NCBI GenBank assembly: GCA_963720945.1
Contig: CAVRHH010000029.1
Span: forward strand, 868,001-932,000
Source of the DNA: Bog-532 sp963720945
Lineage (GTDB): Bacteria > Actinomycetota > Actinomycetes > Streptosporangiales > Streptosporangiaceae
Direction of reading: 5' to 3'
Length of the DNA: 64,000 bases
The translations under genes and the position numbers were made by a program. The notes under the pieces were generated by a model. The model saw only the letters and a list, made by a program, of their open reading frames with translations, ran no database searches and had not been told where the DNA came from. Positions 55,029 through 63,546 of the stretch are shown in pieces. Positions within the stretch are counted from its first letter, which is position 1, and every line of letters starts with the position of its first letter.

Positions 55029-57665
55029 GTGAAGCAGGGCGCGGCTAGCAGTCACGACGCCGCGCAGGGCCTGCGGTTCGCGCGGGCGAAGTTCCGGCCG
55101 ACAGCGTTGCCCGCCACGCTGGTCAAAAGATCCGCGCTGCATGACCGGCTAACGGCGGGGGCTGGCCAGCGCTTGACCGTGGTGGTGGGGTCGGCTGGCG
55201 CGGGTAAGAGCGTGCTGCTGTCAAGCTGGACGGCGGCACGGCCGCCAAACACTACGTCCTGGTTGTCCTGCGATAAGGCCGACGCTGCCCCGGTCCGCTT
55301 CTGGACCGGTTTCATCGAGGCCACCCGGGCGGTGGCGCCCGGGTTCGGCGCCGATGCCGCCGACCTGCTCACGATGGACGGCGTCATGTCGGCCGATGTC
55401 ACCGCGTCGATCGCCAACGATGCCGCCAGGCTGCCCGCAGGGTCGGCAGTCGTGGTCGACGACTTCCATGCCGCGGCGGCCGGGGTCTGCGGGACCATGA
55501 CCGATCTGGTCGAGCGCTGGCCCGCCGGGACCGCCCAGCTGGTGCTGGCCAGCCGGGTGGACCCTCCGTTACGCCTGCACCGGCTGCGGATGTCCGGTGA
55601 GCTGTGCGAGCTTCGCGACCATGACCTGCATTTCTCCCTGGCCGAGAGCGGCAGCCTGCTAGCCAACTTCGGCGTCGAGATCGGTGCTGCCGAGCTTGCG
55701 CTGCTTCATCACCGCAGCGAGGGCTGGGCCGCGGCGCTGCAGATGGCGGCGCTGTCGCTGCGTGGCACCACCGACCCGGTGCGGGCCGCGCGGGCGCTGG
55801 AGATCCGCAGCCACACGATCGCCGAGTACTTCATCTCCGAAGTCCTTGATCAGCAGCCGCCCGAGATCGTCTGGTTCATGCTCGACACGTCCGTCCTGGC
55901 GGAGCTGACCGCGGACGCGTGCGCCGCCGTCACCGCGAGGCCGGACGCGGCGGCGCTGCTGCACGGCATTGACGCGGCCCACCTGTTCCTGGTGGCCCTC
56001 GATGACGAGCGGGCCAGCTTCCGGTACCACCATCTGGTGCGCCAGGTGCTGCGCGCTGAGCTGCGGGCCAGGGACCGGGCCCGCGAGCAGGCGGTCCAGC
56101 TGCGGGCAGCGGAATGGTTCGAGGCCACCGGCGACACACGGCGCGCGGCCCGCCACTTCATGGCCGCCCGGCACGCCGACCGGGCCCTGGCCCTCCTGCA
56201 GGACCAGGTCGTGCCCGCCTTCTTGCACGACCCGGCGCTCCCGGCCGCCCTGGATCTCAGCATGATCGACCCTTCGCTGCTCGCTGATGCGCCCGACCGG
56301 CTGCTAGGCCTGGCCGCCGACCTGTTGCTAGGGGGCGACACGGCTCGCGGCGGCCAGTACCTGGACCTGCTGGAGCGCGCCCGGCCATCGATCCCGCCCG
56401 AGTCGAGGCTGGCGGCCCGGTTCGCGGTGATGCGCTCATTCCACTACGGGATAGTCGGCCAGCTCAACGAGGCCGTGCGTGCAGGCCTTGGCGCGCGGGC
56501 CATCCAGGAGCGGACGCAGCTGCAGGACGAATGGAACGCCTCCGTCCCGCTGATCCTCCTGCGTGTCTACCCGTGCCTGGAGGACTACGAGGCGGTGGAA
56601 CGTGAGGCAGCGGCGGCTCTGGCCCTCCCCGAGCTCACTGAACCGGCCAGGCTGGTGCTGGTGCCCAGTGCGCGGGCGCTGGCCTGGTTCGAGGCCGGCC
56701 GCCTGCCCGAGGCCGCTGATGCCGCCGGGGCCGCTCATGCGGATGCCCGGCGGCTAGGGTTCGACCAGCACTTTTTCGCCGTGGACAGCCTGCGCGTGCT
56801 CGCCGGCATAGCGCTGGAACGGCGGGACCTCGACACCGCGGAGCGCCTCACCGAGCAGGCGCTGTCGATAACGGAACAGCGGCGGCCCATCTTCGAGTTC
56901 CTGGCGCTGCTGGACCGGGCCGGGATCTGGGCTGCCCGCGGGCAGGCCCGCGAAGCGCTGGCCACCGTCGAGGCAGCGCGTCTCGTCCTGGCCGCGGCCG
57001 GGCCGGAGCTGCTGGCGCGGGCTGATGAGCTGGAAGCATCGCTGCGCCTGTCGCTCGGGGACCTGCGCGCTCCCGCCGAGCTGGCCAGCAGGCTGCCGGC
57101 CGCCCGCCGCGGCCCGCTGCTGGCCAGGATCGCGCTCGCCGCCGGCGACCACCACACCGCCCAAGACCATCTGCAGGTCCCGGCGCTGGGCCGCCTGACG
57201 CCGCGGCGCGCGCTGATGCGCCAGGTGCTCCTGGCCGCCGCCGCGATCGAGCGCGGTGACCCGATGGCCGCAAGCATCCTGGGCGGTGCCCTCCAGACAG
57301 CACGCCGCAGCGGGTTCGTCAACACGGTCGTCACGGCCGCACCCCAGGTGACCAGCTACCTGATTACGGATTCCGCGCAGGCGCGGGCGGACCCGTTCAC
57401 CAAGCAGCTGCTCGCCGCGGCCCTGGAGGCACACGCCGCACAGCCGGTAGCCTCCCGGTCCCACCGTCTGCTCGCCGAACCCTTGACCGCTGCCGAGCTA
57501 CGCGTCGTCAAGCTCCTGCCGGCCAGCAGCTATTCGCAGATCGCCGCCACTCTTTACGTTTCCCGTAACACGGTGAAGACCCATCTCCGGTCGATCTACC
57601 AGAAGCTCGGGGTGGCGTCGCGCTCGCAGGCCGTCGAGCGGGCAGCCGACCTGCGCCTGCTCTGA
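55029..57665 (+). CDS. MalT-like LuxR-family transcriptional regulator (LAL)
   Basis: 878 residues, the size of large ATP-binding LuxR regulators. N-terminal STAND ATPase: ALHDRLTAGAGQRLTVVVGS with Walker A GSAGAGKS (~54-61) and Walker B AVVVDDFHAA. The central region is TPR-like helical repeat. C-terminal LuxR helix-turn-helix: LTAAELRVVKLLPASSYSQI, SRNTVKTHLRSIYQKLGVAS. GTG 55029 with GGAGG seven bases upstream. It is the only transcription factor in the accessory region and sits beside palindromes S5/S6, so it is the best candidate for the protein that binds them; inference only. Confidence 0.92.
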   Translation: MKQGAASSHDAAQGLRFARAKFRPTALPATLVKRSALHDRLTAGAGQRLTVVVGSAGAGKSVLLSSWTAARPPNTTSWLSCDKADAAPVRFWTGFIEATRAVAPGFGADAADLLTMDGVMSADVTASIANDAARLPAGSAVVVDDFHAAAAGVCGTMTDLVERWPAGTAQLVLASRVDPPLRLHRLRMSGELCELRDHDLHFSLAESGSLLANFGVEIGAAELALLHHRSEGWAAALQMAALSLRGTTDPVRAARALEIRSHTIAEYFISEVLDQQPPEIVWFMLDTSVLAELTADACAAVTARPDAAALLHGIDAAHLFLVALDDERASFRYHHLVRQVLRAELRARDRAREQAVQLRAAEWFEATGDTRRAARHFMAARHADRALALLQDQVVPAFLHDPALPAALDLSMIDPSLLADAPDRLLGLAADLLLGGDTARGGQYLDLLERARPSIPPESRLAARFAVMRSFHYGIVGQLNEAVRAGLGARAIQERTQLQDEWNASVPLILLRVYPCLEDYEAVEREAAAALALPELTEPARLVLVPSARALAWFEAGRLPEAADAAGAAHADARRLGFDQHFFAVDSLRVLAGIALERRDLDTAERLTEQALSITEQRRPIFEFLALLDRAGIWAARGQAREALATVEAARLVLAAAGPELLARADELEASLRLSLGDLRAPAELASRLPAARRGPLLARIALAAGDHHTAQDHLQVPALGRLTPRRALMRQVLLAAAAIERGDPMAASILGGALQTARRSGFVNTVVTAAPQVTSYLITDSAQARADPFTKQLLAAALEAHAAQPVASRSHRLLAEPLTAAELRVVKLLPASSYSQIAATLYVSRNTVKTHLRSIYQKLGVASRSQAVERAADLRLL

Positions 57666-57752
57666 GACCGTTCTGCGGGGCGGGCCCGGCAGAGGCGCGC
57701 GCAGCGGGCAGTGCTGCCATGACCGCCGGAAGGCGCCGGTGACGAGCCGGGA

Positions 57753-57770
57753 TCACCCCAGACAGGGTGA
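57753..57770. promoter_or_regulatory. Island palindrome S7 (TCACCC-N6-GGGTGA)
   Basis: Perfect; spacer CAGACA; 71 bp upstream of the DUF7144 gene. AGGCTA (57795-57800), a possible -10-like element, follows after 24 bp. Confidence 0.75.
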
Positions 57771-57841
57771 CGAATCTCCACGAACCGCTCAGACAGGCTA
57801 GGAGAGTCGAACGTCTCACGACTCTGAACCGGAGGTGCACC

Positions 57842-58267
57842 ATGACGTCGGCACCAACCACGCCAGCCCGGGGCACGGGCGGGCGCCGGGCAGAAGGCTA
57901 CGGCCTGATCGTCTTCGCATCGGTCCTGCTGCTGGTAGTCGGCTGCTTTAATCTCCTCGACGGCATCGCCGCGGTCGCCAACTCACACGTATTCATCGCC
58001 AACGCCCATTACGTGTTCGGCGACTTGCGCGCTTGGGGCTGGATCGCCCTCATCGCGGGCGCGCTGCAACTGCTGGCCGCGGCCGGGATCCTGGCGGGCA
58101 ACCAGCTGGCGCGCTGGTTCGCGGTAGCCGTGGTCGGGCTCAATGCCATTGGCCAGATGTTCTTCATCCCGGCCTACCCGTTCTGGTCCCTGACGATCAT
58201 CGCTATCAACGTGGTCGCGCTATGGGGGCTATGCGTTTACGGCAGCCGCGAGAACCTGGCGGCTTAG
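57842..58267 (+). CDS. DUF7144-type small integral membrane protein
   Basis: 141 residues, four predicted membrane helices: YGLIVFASVLLLVVGCFNLL, WIALIAGALQLLAAAGILAG, WFAVAVVGLNAIGQMFFI and LTIIAINVVALWGLCVY. Helices two to four form the conserved core. Function unknown; frequent in actinobacterial stress clusters. ATG 57842 with GGAGG upstream. Confidence 0.85.
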   Translation: MTSAPTTPARGTGGRRAEGYGLIVFASVLLLVVGCFNLLDGIAAVANSHVFIANAHYVFGDLRAWGWIALIAGALQLLAAAGILAGNQLARWFAVAVVGLNAIGQMFFIPAYPFWSLTIIAINVVALWGLCVYGSRENLAA

Positions 58268-58268
58268 C

Positions 58269-58493
58269 GTGGCAATGGGTGACGGGCCGCAACTGGCCGG
58301 GATCGTCACCGCCGCAGTCCTCACGTCGATGATCAACGACCCCGGTCCGGGCGGCGCCACCATGTTGGTGCACCTCCCGGACCCGTCCCCTGATGGTCGC
58401 GGGCTCACCGCCGCCGGGCCGGCCAACGCCGCGATGCTCCTGGTGCGGGTGGTGACGTTCTGGCTCTCTGTGCCGGCGTCAGCCGCGCGTTAA
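58269..58493 (+). pseudogene. Possible remnant of a YbhN/flippase-like membrane protein
   Basis: 74 open codons; only the end (AAMLLVRVVTFWLSVPASAA) resembles the conserved last helix of UPF0104/YbhN-like proteins (L-x-R-x-x-TFWLPVP). The first part has no similarity I recognise. Weak call. Confidence 0.3.
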
Positions 58494-58503
58494 TCGCATG
58501 AAT

Positions 58504-58521
58504 TCACCCCTGGAAGGGTGA
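58504..58521. promoter_or_regulatory. Island palindrome S8 (TCACCC-N6-GGGTGA)
   Basis: Perfect; spacer CTGGAA. The next plus-strand start signal, 88 bp away, is the three-codon frame at 58610. Confidence 0.72.
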
Positions 58522-58597
58522 GGAATCCCCGGGTGCGCCGACCGCAGGATCAAGACCGTGTCGCACGCCTTGCACGGGAGCCAGACGGCCGCGCAGT

Positions 58598-58621
58598 AGG
58601 AGGGATTAAATGTCCGAATAG
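58598..58621 (+). other. Strong ribosome site followed by a three-codon frame
   Basis: AGGAGGG, five bases, then ATG TCC GAA TAG. Either the start of a gene lost to a nonsense change, or a minimal leader frame. No conserved protein follows in any frame up to the GAP-family gene at 59115; 58622-59114 holds no recognised gene. Confidence 0.55.
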
Positions 58622-59114
58622 GCCCTGAATCCTCATCATGCACTTCGGTAGTATCTCCCGGCTTGGTGGGTGCCAGGCCAAGGCAGCAGGCCGAATGCCG
58701 GAAGCTAGCCAGGGGCTTTGGCACTGGTCACCAGTGGGCCGTGCTGGTCATGGGCGTCGCTACCGGAAATGCCGCCGGAAAGCGGAAGATGATACCAGGT
58801 TCGGGTCTCACTGCAGGCGCCCGGTGAGGGAGGGGCGGCACCTGCGGCCTCGCACCCGGCACCGTGATGCCGTGCCGCGGCCGCCATCGCCGGCCGACCA
58901 TGCGTATCCGCGATGGCCGCCGAGCCGGGCCTTGCGGCGCGCATTGGTAGTTGACGACAGAGGGACAGGATGAAACGCCGCCAAACCCGGCCGCGCAGGA
59001 TATGCGGCAGACAGCCCAGCCCGGGACAGGATCTCGGCCTTCTCGCGCTTGAACTACTCACCCGTGATGACCCCGGTCGCGCCACCAGTCACCGCCTGGG
59101 AAGGCGGGACAGCT

Positions 59115-59768
59115 GTGGTATTTGACCTAGTCCTGATCGGCTTGGCGATAGCGCTCGACCCGCTGCCGTTGACGGCATTCCTGATCGTGCTGCCCTCAGA
59201 ACGCGGCGTGAGAAAAGGCGCGGCATTCGTATTCGGCTGGCTAGCGTCCCTTGCCGTCGTGGTCACGGTCACAGTACTCGCCACTGGCGACAATCCCCCC
59301 GAGCCGAACACGGCACCCTCACTCGCAGACCTGGCGGTGAAGATCGCCATCGGGGTCAGCCTTGTCGCGATTGCGGTCCGGCAGCGCCGCAGGATGGAGC
59401 GGCCGAAGAAGCCGAAGAAGCCACCGAAGTGGCAGGCGCACGTGGACAACATGTCCCCGTGGTTCGCCATGGGCCTTGCGCCCGCGCTCCAGCCATGGGT
59501 TCTGATCAGCGCGGGCGCTGCCACGGTCGTGGAAGCCAAACTGTCCAGTGCCGGGAGCTACCTCGCGCTGTTCCTGTTCTGCATCCTGGCCTCGGCGTCC
59601 TACCTCGCCACGGAGATCTACGCCGGTCTCAAGCCTGGCAAGAGCCAGGCGTTCCTGACCAGGCTCAGGACTTGGATAGACACCCACACCGATCAGGTGA
59701 TCATCTGGGGGAGCTTGATCCTCGGTTTCTGGCTCATCGCGTACAGCATCTCCCTGATCGTCACCTGA
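59115..59768 (+). CDS. GAP-family membrane protein
   Basis: 217 residues from GTG 59115, chosen because family members begin with this hydrophobic segment (VVFDLVLIGLAIALDPLPLT) and GGAAGG lies upstream; TTG 59049 or ATG 59067 would add up to 22 residues. Six membrane segments in the LysE/Sap style, with a basic loop (RRRMERPKKPKKPPKW) in the middle. The mycobacterial relative Sap (GAP) is linked to export of cell-wall lipids. Substrate here unknown. Confidence 0.83.
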   Translation: MVFDLVLIGLAIALDPLPLTAFLIVLPSERGVRKGAAFVFGWLASLAVVVTVTVLATGDNPPEPNTAPSLADLAVKIAIGVSLVAIAVRQRRRMERPKKPKKPPKWQAHVDNMSPWFAMGLAPALQPWVLISAGAATVVEAKLSSAGSYLALFLFCILASASYLATEIYAGLKPGKSQAFLTRLRTWIDTHTDQVIIWGSLILGFWLIAYSISLIVT

Positions 59769-59827
59769 GACTGCCTTGGATCAGCGGTGATGGCGCGGCT
59801 TGGATGACACCTGCCTGATCCGTGCGG

Positions 59828-61309
59828 TCACACGCCGCCGCGCGGCCGTGATGTGGATCGACGCCGGCCGGGCGCGAGGGCCCCCTGGCTGTCCGTGGCT
59901 GGCATGAATACTCTGCCCAATATCTCGAAGGCCGCCGGCCGCCGGGCGCGCAGGACGCCGGCGGCGATGGCCCCCAGGCCGAGCCACCCGAACGCCGCGA
60001 AGGGCAGCAGGTCCGCCACTGTGCGGGCATGGGGATGAAGGATCCCCCACAAGGGAAACAGGAACAGGACGGCGGCCGTGGCCGGGACGAGCAGATGCCG
60101 CCAGATCCGGAACTGGTCGCGGAACTCGGTGCGGAACGCGCGGATGGCCGCGATGTTCACGGCGAGATAGATGAGCACAATCGACAGCCCACCCGCCCCG
60201 GCGAGATAGCCGAACGCGCGCACGCCGCCATCAGCGTAGGTCAATGGCAGCCCCAGCACGAGCGCGAGCACAGCGACGCAGCCGATCGACACGGCCGGGG
60301 TCTGGCGGCGGGACAGGCGGGCCAGTGAGGCCGGGAGGGCCTGCTCGCGTCCCATCGCGAACAGCACCCGGATGGCCGCGTTGACCACAGCGATGGCGAA
60401 GCCCAGGCCGGTGAGCACGACCACCAGATCGATGGCCCACAGCGCCGAGGGCGACCAGTACCGGCTGGTCAGATAACCGAGCGGGCTGGGCTGCCGGGCG
60501 AAGCCGGGGATTCCTCGCCGGCCCACGCCGAACGTCTCGGCGCAGACGACGAGCAGATAGAAGGTGCCCGCCACGATCACGACGCCGATCGTGCTGGCCG
60601 GGATGGAGCGGCGCGTGTTCCTCGCTTCCTCACCGAGCGCGGCGGCGGTCTCGAAGCCGGCGAATGCGGCGATGGCGTAGATCATGGCATCGGTGATGCC
60701 GGTGAGCTGGCCGTCCGGCGACGATGCCGGTGACAGAACGGCGACGGAGTAATGCGCCGGCCCGATCTTAACCAGGATCGTGATGGCCAGCGCCGCGATG
60801 ACGGCCACTTCCCCCGCGACAAGGAGCAGATCGACCGAGGATGAGGTCCGGATGCCCAGGTAGGCGACCAGGACCACGGTACCCAGGATCACCAGGAACA
60901 GCACCCACCCGCCGATGGTCACGCGCAGCGTGGCGGCAGCAAGTTGCGAGGCGTACGCGCTGGTCAGCGAGATGCCGGCGGGCACATACAGCGCGTACGC
61001 AAAGACCATCATCCAGCCGGTCAGGAAACCCCCGGTCCGGCCCAGCCCGCAGCTGTTGTAGGTGTACAGCGAGCCGGCCGACGGCAGCCGCCGAGCGAAC
61101 TCCGCGATGCTGCTCGCGCAGCACACCGAGGCGACGAACGCGATCAGGACGACCAGCGGAGACGCGAACCCGGCGTACGACACCGCGATGACCAGCCCGC
61201 CTACCGCCGCACCAGCCGGGGCCACGTTGCTCGCACCAAACGCGATCACCCGCGCCGACCCGACAACCCCGCGCGCCAGCCCGCGGGACTCATCACCGCT
61301 AGCATCCAT
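59828..61309 (-). CDS. APC-family amino-acid permease
   Basis: 493 residues, about 12 membrane helices. N-terminal unwound-helix region ARVIAFGASNVAPAGAAVGG, SAGSLYTYNSCGLGRTGGFL, and the helix-6 segment IYAIAAFAGFETAAALGEEA followed by RNTRRSIPASTIGVV, all classic APC. Transports an amino acid or polyamine in symport or exchange. ATG 61309. It is a different protein from the permease remnant at 50030-50462. Confidence 0.9.
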   Translation of the reverse strand: MDASGDESRGLARGVVGSARVIAFGASNVAPAGAAVGGLVIAVSYAGFASPLVVLIAFVASVCCASSIAEFARRLPSAGSLYTYNSCGLGRTGGFLTGWMMVFAYALYVPAGISLTSAYASQLAAATLRVTIGGWVLFLVILGTVVLVAYLGIRTSSSVDLLLVAGEVAVIAALAITILVKIGPAHYSVAVLSPASSPDGQLTGITDAMIYAIAAFAGFETAAALGEEARNTRRSIPASTIGVVIVAGTFYLLVVCAETFGVGRRGIPGFARQPSPLGYLTSRYWSPSALWAIDLVVVLTGLGFAIAVVNAAIRVLFAMGREQALPASLARLSRRQTPAVSIGCVAVLALVLGLPLTYADGGVRAFGYLAGAGGLSIVLIYLAVNIAAIRAFRTEFRDQFRIWRHLLVPATAAVLFLFPLWGILHPHARTVADLLPFAAFGWLGLGAIAAGVLRARRPAAFEILGRVFMPATDSQGALAPGRRRSTSRPRGGV

Positions 61310-61371
61310 GCGCGGGCCTTCCTTGCCGCAGGGCGCGCCCGGGGTAGCTGTCCTTGGGCCCGGCCGCGACC

Positions 61372-61590
61372 TCAGTCATCCGGTGGCGGCGCTACCAGGT
61401 GCATGTCGATCACCCTAAGCCCGAGGCCGGTGATCCGCAGTACGAGCCCGGACAGGGCTGCCTGGTCGGGCAGCTCGGCGCGAAGGGTTGTTATGCCCGG
61501 GCCTACGGTGACCTCGCAATCATCGAATTCCGCACGCAGTGTGGAGCCCGCTTGACCGGTGAACGTGATCTCATATGTCTGTAGTAGCAC
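61372..61590 (-). CDS. Small conserved TYEITF protein
   Basis: 72 residues: LQTYEITFTGQAGSTLRAEF, CEVTVGPGITTLRAELPD, QAALSGLVLRITGLGLRVID. The layout suggests an ACT-like or small alpha/beta fold; similar proteins occur in actinobacteria without assigned function. ATG 61590. Palindrome S9 is 69 bp upstream, and a truncated paralogue at 54726-54833 has the same arrangement. Confidence 0.75.
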   Translation of the reverse strand: MLLQTYEITFTGQAGSTLRAEFDDCEVTVGPGITTLRAELPDQAALSGLVLRITGLGLRVIDMHLVAPPPDD

Positions 61591-61659
61591 CAGCGTTACG
61601 CCTCGTAGTCAGATGGTTTAGCCTGCCGCCAGGGTGGCTGCCGGACTGAGGCCGCGTCA

Positions 61660-61677
61660 TCACCCACCCAGGGGTGA
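61660..61677. promoter_or_regulatory. Island palindrome S9 (TCACCC-N6-GGGTGA)
   Basis: Perfect; spacer ACCCAG; 69 bp upstream of the TYEITF gene. On that strand AGGCTAAA follows 35 bp downstream of the site. Confidence 0.75.
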
Positions 61678-61828
61678 CCCGGGACCCGGAGGCATGGCCC
61701 GTGATCGTGCTGCACCCTGCTATCAGGGAAACGGGCCGGGCCGGCCACCGCAGGCATCGGCCTGGAGAATAAGTAACGGCCACGTTTCCTGCATTTCACG
61801 GGCACGCTACCTGCCGTTTGACGTGTCG

Positions 61829-61846
61829 TCACCCCCGTCTGGGTGA
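61829..61846. promoter_or_regulatory. Island palindrome S10 (TCACCC-N6-GGGTGA)
   Basis: Perfect; spacer CCGTCT; 138 bp upstream of the earliest start of the diacylglycerol-kinase-like gene. A short frame starting ATG 61881 (51 codons, no known family) lies between. Confidence 0.7.
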
Positions 61847-61984
61847 GGTGCTGGAGCCGCCAGCATGCGACGATCCCGGAATGGACAAGACCCCGGTCTC
61901 CGCCGGACTGTTCTACCCGGACGACCCGAAGGCAGCCCCGAAGTGGGCACAGGGTGATGGAGGTGTTTCCGTTGGGCATGTTCT

Positions 61985-63373
61985 GTGCCGGCATCCCGCC
62001 AGGTCGCCTCGACGTGCGCGCCGGCGGCTGCCGTGACGCCGGAGTCGAGCCCTGAGGCCACGCGCTCGCAGCGGTGGCTGGCGCGTCTGAGTTTCCTGCT
62101 CGCAGGCGTCGCGATCGTGATCCTGGTAGTTTTCGCCGGGCTGAAAAGCGTGACGATGCTGGCCGTGGGCCTGGCCGCCGCGGCGGTCAGCCTGGCCGCC
62201 GCGTTCTTGTTCCTTTCCCATCGCGGCATCCGGCGCTGGTTGTCGCTCGCGGTCTTCGTCCTTGCGCCGATTGCCGTGATCGTCGTTTACGCGTTCAGGG
62301 ACCTGCTGTGGGTGGCGGTCGCGTCGGCCGCGGCCTGGCTGCTCGCCACCGTGACCGCGCGCTGGGCGCTGGCCGGGAACCCAGCGGACTGGCGGATGCC
62401 AGAGCAGCCGGCGGAGCCGCCTGCCCGGCACCCGTACCTGATCATGAATCCGAAGTCCGGCGGCGGGAAAGTCGAGAAGTTCGGCCTGAAACGCAAGGCC
62501 GAAGACCTCGGCGCGGAGGTGTTCCTCATCGGCGGGCCCGGGCCCGTCGACGTCGCCCAGATAGCTCGTGAGGCCGTGGCCCAGGGCGCCGATCTGCTGG
62601 GCGTCGCCGGAGGCGATGGCACCCAGGCGCTGGTGGCAGGCGTCGCCGCCGAGCATGGCCTCCCGTTCGTGGTGATCACCGCGGGCACCCGAAATCATTT
62701 CGCCCTTGATCTCGGGCTGGACCGTGCGGACCCGCCGGCCTGCCTGGGCGCCCTGTCCGATGGTGTCGAGCTGCGGGTCGACCTTGGGCTGATCAACGGC
62801 CAGGTCTTCGTCAACAACGCGTCGTTCGGCGCGTACGCCGAGGTCGTCGAGACCCCGGCCTACCGGGCCGACAAGCTGAAGACGACGCTGGACCTGCTCC
62901 CGGACCTGTTGCAGGGGCACCGCGGCGCACGGCTGTCCGCGCAGGCGAACGGGACGGAGATCAGGTCGCCGCAGGCCCTACTGCTGGCCAACAATCCGTA
63001 CGGAACCGGGGACATCGCAGGCCTGAGCCGCCGCGCCCGGCTGGATCGCGGCATGCTCGGCGTGGTCGGCGTCAAGGTGCGCAGTGCCCGGCAGGCCGCC
63101 AACCTGGTCCGCGGCCGGCATGCCGCCGGACTAAGCGTGCTGACCGCGAAGGAAGTCCAGATCAGCGCCGACGCGGCCCAGATCCCGGTCGGCATCGACG
63201 GCGAGGCAGTATCGATGTCGACGCCGGTCACCTGCACGATCTCCCCAGCCGCGCTCCGAGTCTGGGTGCCGCGGGACCGGCCGGGCGTCCCCGCCCCGAA
63301 GCCCCCCGTGAACTGGGCCCGGCTATGGCACCTCGCGGGTATCCGCCATGAGCGTGCTGAGATTGCGACGTGA
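61985..63373 (+). CDS. Diacylglycerol kinase-catalytic-domain protein with N-terminal membrane region
   Basis: Up to 462 residues. Three to four N-terminal membrane helices (FLLAGVAIVILVVFAGL, MLAVGLAAAAVSLAAAFLFL, AVFVLAPIAVIVVYAF) precede a YegS/DgkB-type lipid kinase domain: LIMNPKSGGGKVEKFGL, DLLGVAGGDGTQALVAGVAA (GGDGT nucleotide loop) and FVVITAGTRNHFALDLGL. The C-terminal beta domain includes PVGIDGEAV. It probably phosphorylates a lipid. GTG 61985 and GTG 62033 are both possible starts; neither has a good ribosome site. Confidence 0.88.
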   Translation: MPASRQVASTCAPAAAVTPESSPEATRSQRWLARLSFLLAGVAIVILVVFAGLKSVTMLAVGLAAAAVSLAAAFLFLSHRGIRRWLSLAVFVLAPIAVIVVYAFRDLLWVAVASAAAWLLATVTARWALAGNPADWRMPEQPAEPPARHPYLIMNPKSGGGKVEKFGLKRKAEDLGAEVFLIGGPGPVDVAQIAREAVAQGADLLGVAGGDGTQALVAGVAAEHGLPFVVITAGTRNHFALDLGLDRADPPACLGALSDGVELRVDLGLINGQVFVNNASFGAYAEVVETPAYRADKLKTTLDLLPDLLQGHRGARLSAQANGTEIRSPQALLLANNPYGTGDIAGLSRRARLDRGMLGVVGVKVRSARQAANLVRGRHAAGLSVLTAKEVQISADAAQIPVGIDGEAVSMSTPVTCTISPAALRVWVPRDRPGVPAPKPPVNWARLWHLAGIRHERAEIAT

Positions 63374-63546
63374 GAGCCGTTCTTGAGCACGCGACGGGGC
63401 TGGGTGACGTGGTACACCAGCCCAGCCACCGGGCGGTAACAACCGTGCTGGCGCCATTGCCGTCGTGGTGACAGTCGCATTGGCACCAACGCTCCCATAA
63501 GGCCGGGCTGTGCCATGAGGCCGGGCGGCACGGGCCCGGGGATTGG

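Noticed and set aside
58723..58735. Palindrome ACTGGT-C-ACCAGT
   Set aside because: Single occurrence, no gene start nearby, short enough to be chance in this composition.
58970..59125. 51-codon frame (MKRRQTRPRR...) before the GAP-family gene
   Set aside because: Acceptable ribosome site but no family and overlap with the GAP gene start; insufficient support.
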